Assembly (NCBI GenBank): GCA_963743015.1
Contig: CAVUOD010000004.1
Location: forward strand, 76,554 to 140,553
Length of the DNA: 64,000 nt
From: CAVSRC01 sp963743015
Lineage (GTDB): Bacteria > Pseudomonadota > Alphaproteobacteria > Rhizobiales > Kaistiaceae
Direction: 5' to 3'
A program made the translations under genes and the position numbers. The stretch's first letter is position 1; every line of letters starts with the position of its first letter. The notes beneath the pieces were generated by a model. That model saw only the letters and a program-made list of their open reading frames with translations. It was not told the DNA's origin and did not search any database. Shown here one piece after another: positions 63,354 to 64,000 of the stretch.

Positions 63354-63557
63354 TTGCCGTGATTGGAGTCTGGCGCGTCGCAGCCGCTAACGCGTTTGAG
63401 CGGCGCTTACGGACTTCGGCAGTTGCCAGTGCTCGGGAGATGCATGCGGCGGTAGCCGCCGCAGAGGCCGCGCCATGAAGCGGGCACATTCGTCGTCGCG
63501 GTCCCCGCCTCGAGAAAATCGAGCAAGCCGTTCACGGCTTCTTTCCCGGAAGATCCC

Positions 63558-63571
63558 GATACCAAGGTATC
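63558..63571. promoter_or_regulatory. Inverted repeat GATACC-AA-GGTATC, candidate FixJ/NarL-type site
   Basis: Perfect 6-bp arms with a 2-bp spacer, a geometry used by NarL/FixJ-family dimers. It lies 270 nt upstream of the FixJ-like regulator start and recurs (ATACC-TT-GGTAT) before the VOC gene. Confidence 0.45.
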
Positions 63572-63840
63572 ATAGACCTTGCGGACACAACGGCGTCTAG
63601 TAAAGCAGCATCCATGCTTCAATCAGTTGGATTTGAACCTAGGGTCTTCTTTTGTCCGTCCGCACAGGAACCAAGAGCAAAGGCGCCGTCCCCGAGCCTT
63701 GCGGACCGCGCGTGGTCATCGTGCGCTTGACGACAAGGGAAGTCGGCGACGCGACGTTTCCCGTTCCCCCGGCCGATTGTCCGAAAGCAAATCCGGCGTC
63801 CAATCTCGTGACGCCGTTCGAACCCCTTTCGTGACCTGTC

Positions 63841-64000
63841 ATGGGAATCGACGATCCGCGCCCGCTCGTTTCCGTCGTCGACGACGATAAATCCGTGCGC
63901 GAGTCCCTGCCGGATCTGCTGAGGGAATTTGGTTTTTCTCCTGAGGCATTCTCTTCGGCAGACGAATTTCTCAAGTTCCGGCTCCCTGGAGCGAACGAAA
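63841..64000 (+). CDS. FixJ/NarL-family response regulator, partial
   Basis: ATG 63841 opens MGIDDPRPLVSVVDDDKSVRESLPDLLREFGFSPEAFSSADEFLKF. This is the N-terminal receiver domain of FixJ-type response regulators (acidic triad VVDDD, the S-RESL helix and F.SA.EFL). The gene continues beyond the right edge, so the phospho-Asp and the LuxR-type DNA-binding domain are not seen. No partner kinase is in the window. Confidence 0.85.
   Translation, partial: MGIDDPRPLVSVVDDDKSVRESLPDLLREFGFSPEAFSSADEFLKFRLPGANE

Larger units (their letters stand above)
63193..63840. other. Intergenic region between AraC and FixJ-like genes
   Basis: A divergent 648-bp control region. It holds the motif at 63315-63353 and the inverted repeat GATACC-AA-GGTATC at 63558-63571. 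A T-loop-like GGTTCAAATCC on the minus strand near 63628-63638 is not part of a full tRNA. Confidence 0.5.

Noticed and set aside
63600..63645. Possible second tRNA on the minus strand (GGTTCAAATCC T-loop)
   Set aside because: No T-stem pairing, no CCA end and no acceptor or D-arm around it; judged chance similarity.

Overview
The window is GC-rich, densely coding DNA from an alphaproteobacterium, most likely a member of the Hyphomicrobiales (rhizobia-like). The evidence is the content: several RbsABC/FrcABC-type sugar ABC transporters, a SmoS/PolS-type polyol dehydrogenase, TRAP and TctCBA transporters, a Tat-exported LivK and a FixJ-like response regulator. No genus can be fixed from the sequence alone. 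There is no rRNA, CRISPR array, integrase or transposase. The only tRNA-like sequence is a 3'-half remnant near 55.6 kb.

Layout. (1) 1-8.3 kb, minus strand: a DeoR-regulated sugar locus with binding protein, DUF2291 lipoprotein, ATPase, permease, a fucose-isomerase-like enzyme and a split transketolase that runs off the left edge. (2) 8.7-16.9 kb, minus: a LacI-regulated polyol operon with SmoS-like SDR, decayed PfkB kinase, Fe-alcohol dehydrogenase, permease, binding protein, GatZ/KbaZ-family protein and ATPase. It resembles known galactitol/altritol catabolism through tagatose 6-phosphate. (3) 17.2-22.2 kb: a GntR/FCD-regulated TRAP (DctPQM) operon with an L-idonate-5-dehydrogenase-like enzyme and a divergent, truncated enolase-superfamily dehydratase. 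(4) 22.3-28.6 kb: a TctDE-type two-component system facing an additional solute-binding protein and a TctCBA transporter. (5) 29-39.9 kb: a MarR-linked locus with a feruloyl-CoA-synthetase-like ligase, crotonase, amidohydrolase, DedA protein and a LivKHMGF transporter. Two nearly identical 24-bp operator-like sites lie before the ligase and before the crotonase. (6) 40-49 kb, minus: one very large type I PKS (KS-AT-DH-cMT-ER-KR-ACP), overlapped by 4 bp with a stand-alone NRPS-type condensation-domain protein. (7) 49.3-55.4 kb, minus: a third RbsABC-type system with a phosphomannose-isomerase-like cupin and an SDR. (8) 55.6-64 kb: housekeeping and stress genes (beta-carbonic anhydrase, flavin disulfide-reductase-like enzyme, glyoxalase-fold protein, 3-methyladenine glycosylase, ClC channel, SPW-repeat protein, AraC regulator and the start of a FixJ-like regulator).

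The first 55 kb reads as a catabolic/accessory region: seven solute-binding proteins belonging to six uptake systems and one signalling locus, each beside its own regulator or enzymes. Five binding-protein genes are followed within about 10-25 nt by a strong GC hairpin before the next transporter gene, a common way to make more binding protein than membrane components.

Caution: about a dozen otherwise well conserved genes carry single-base frame breaks (near 1.15, 9.21, 10.61, 12.07, 12.67, 14.28, 19.74, 31.48, 34.98, 38.99, 45.59, 52.14, 52.50, 53.46 and 58.44 kb). Several sit in short G or C runs, so assembly or sequencing errors are at least as likely as real mutations. I list these genes across the whole locus as CDS and note the break. 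The kinase and enolase remnants lack whole segments and are called pseudogenes.
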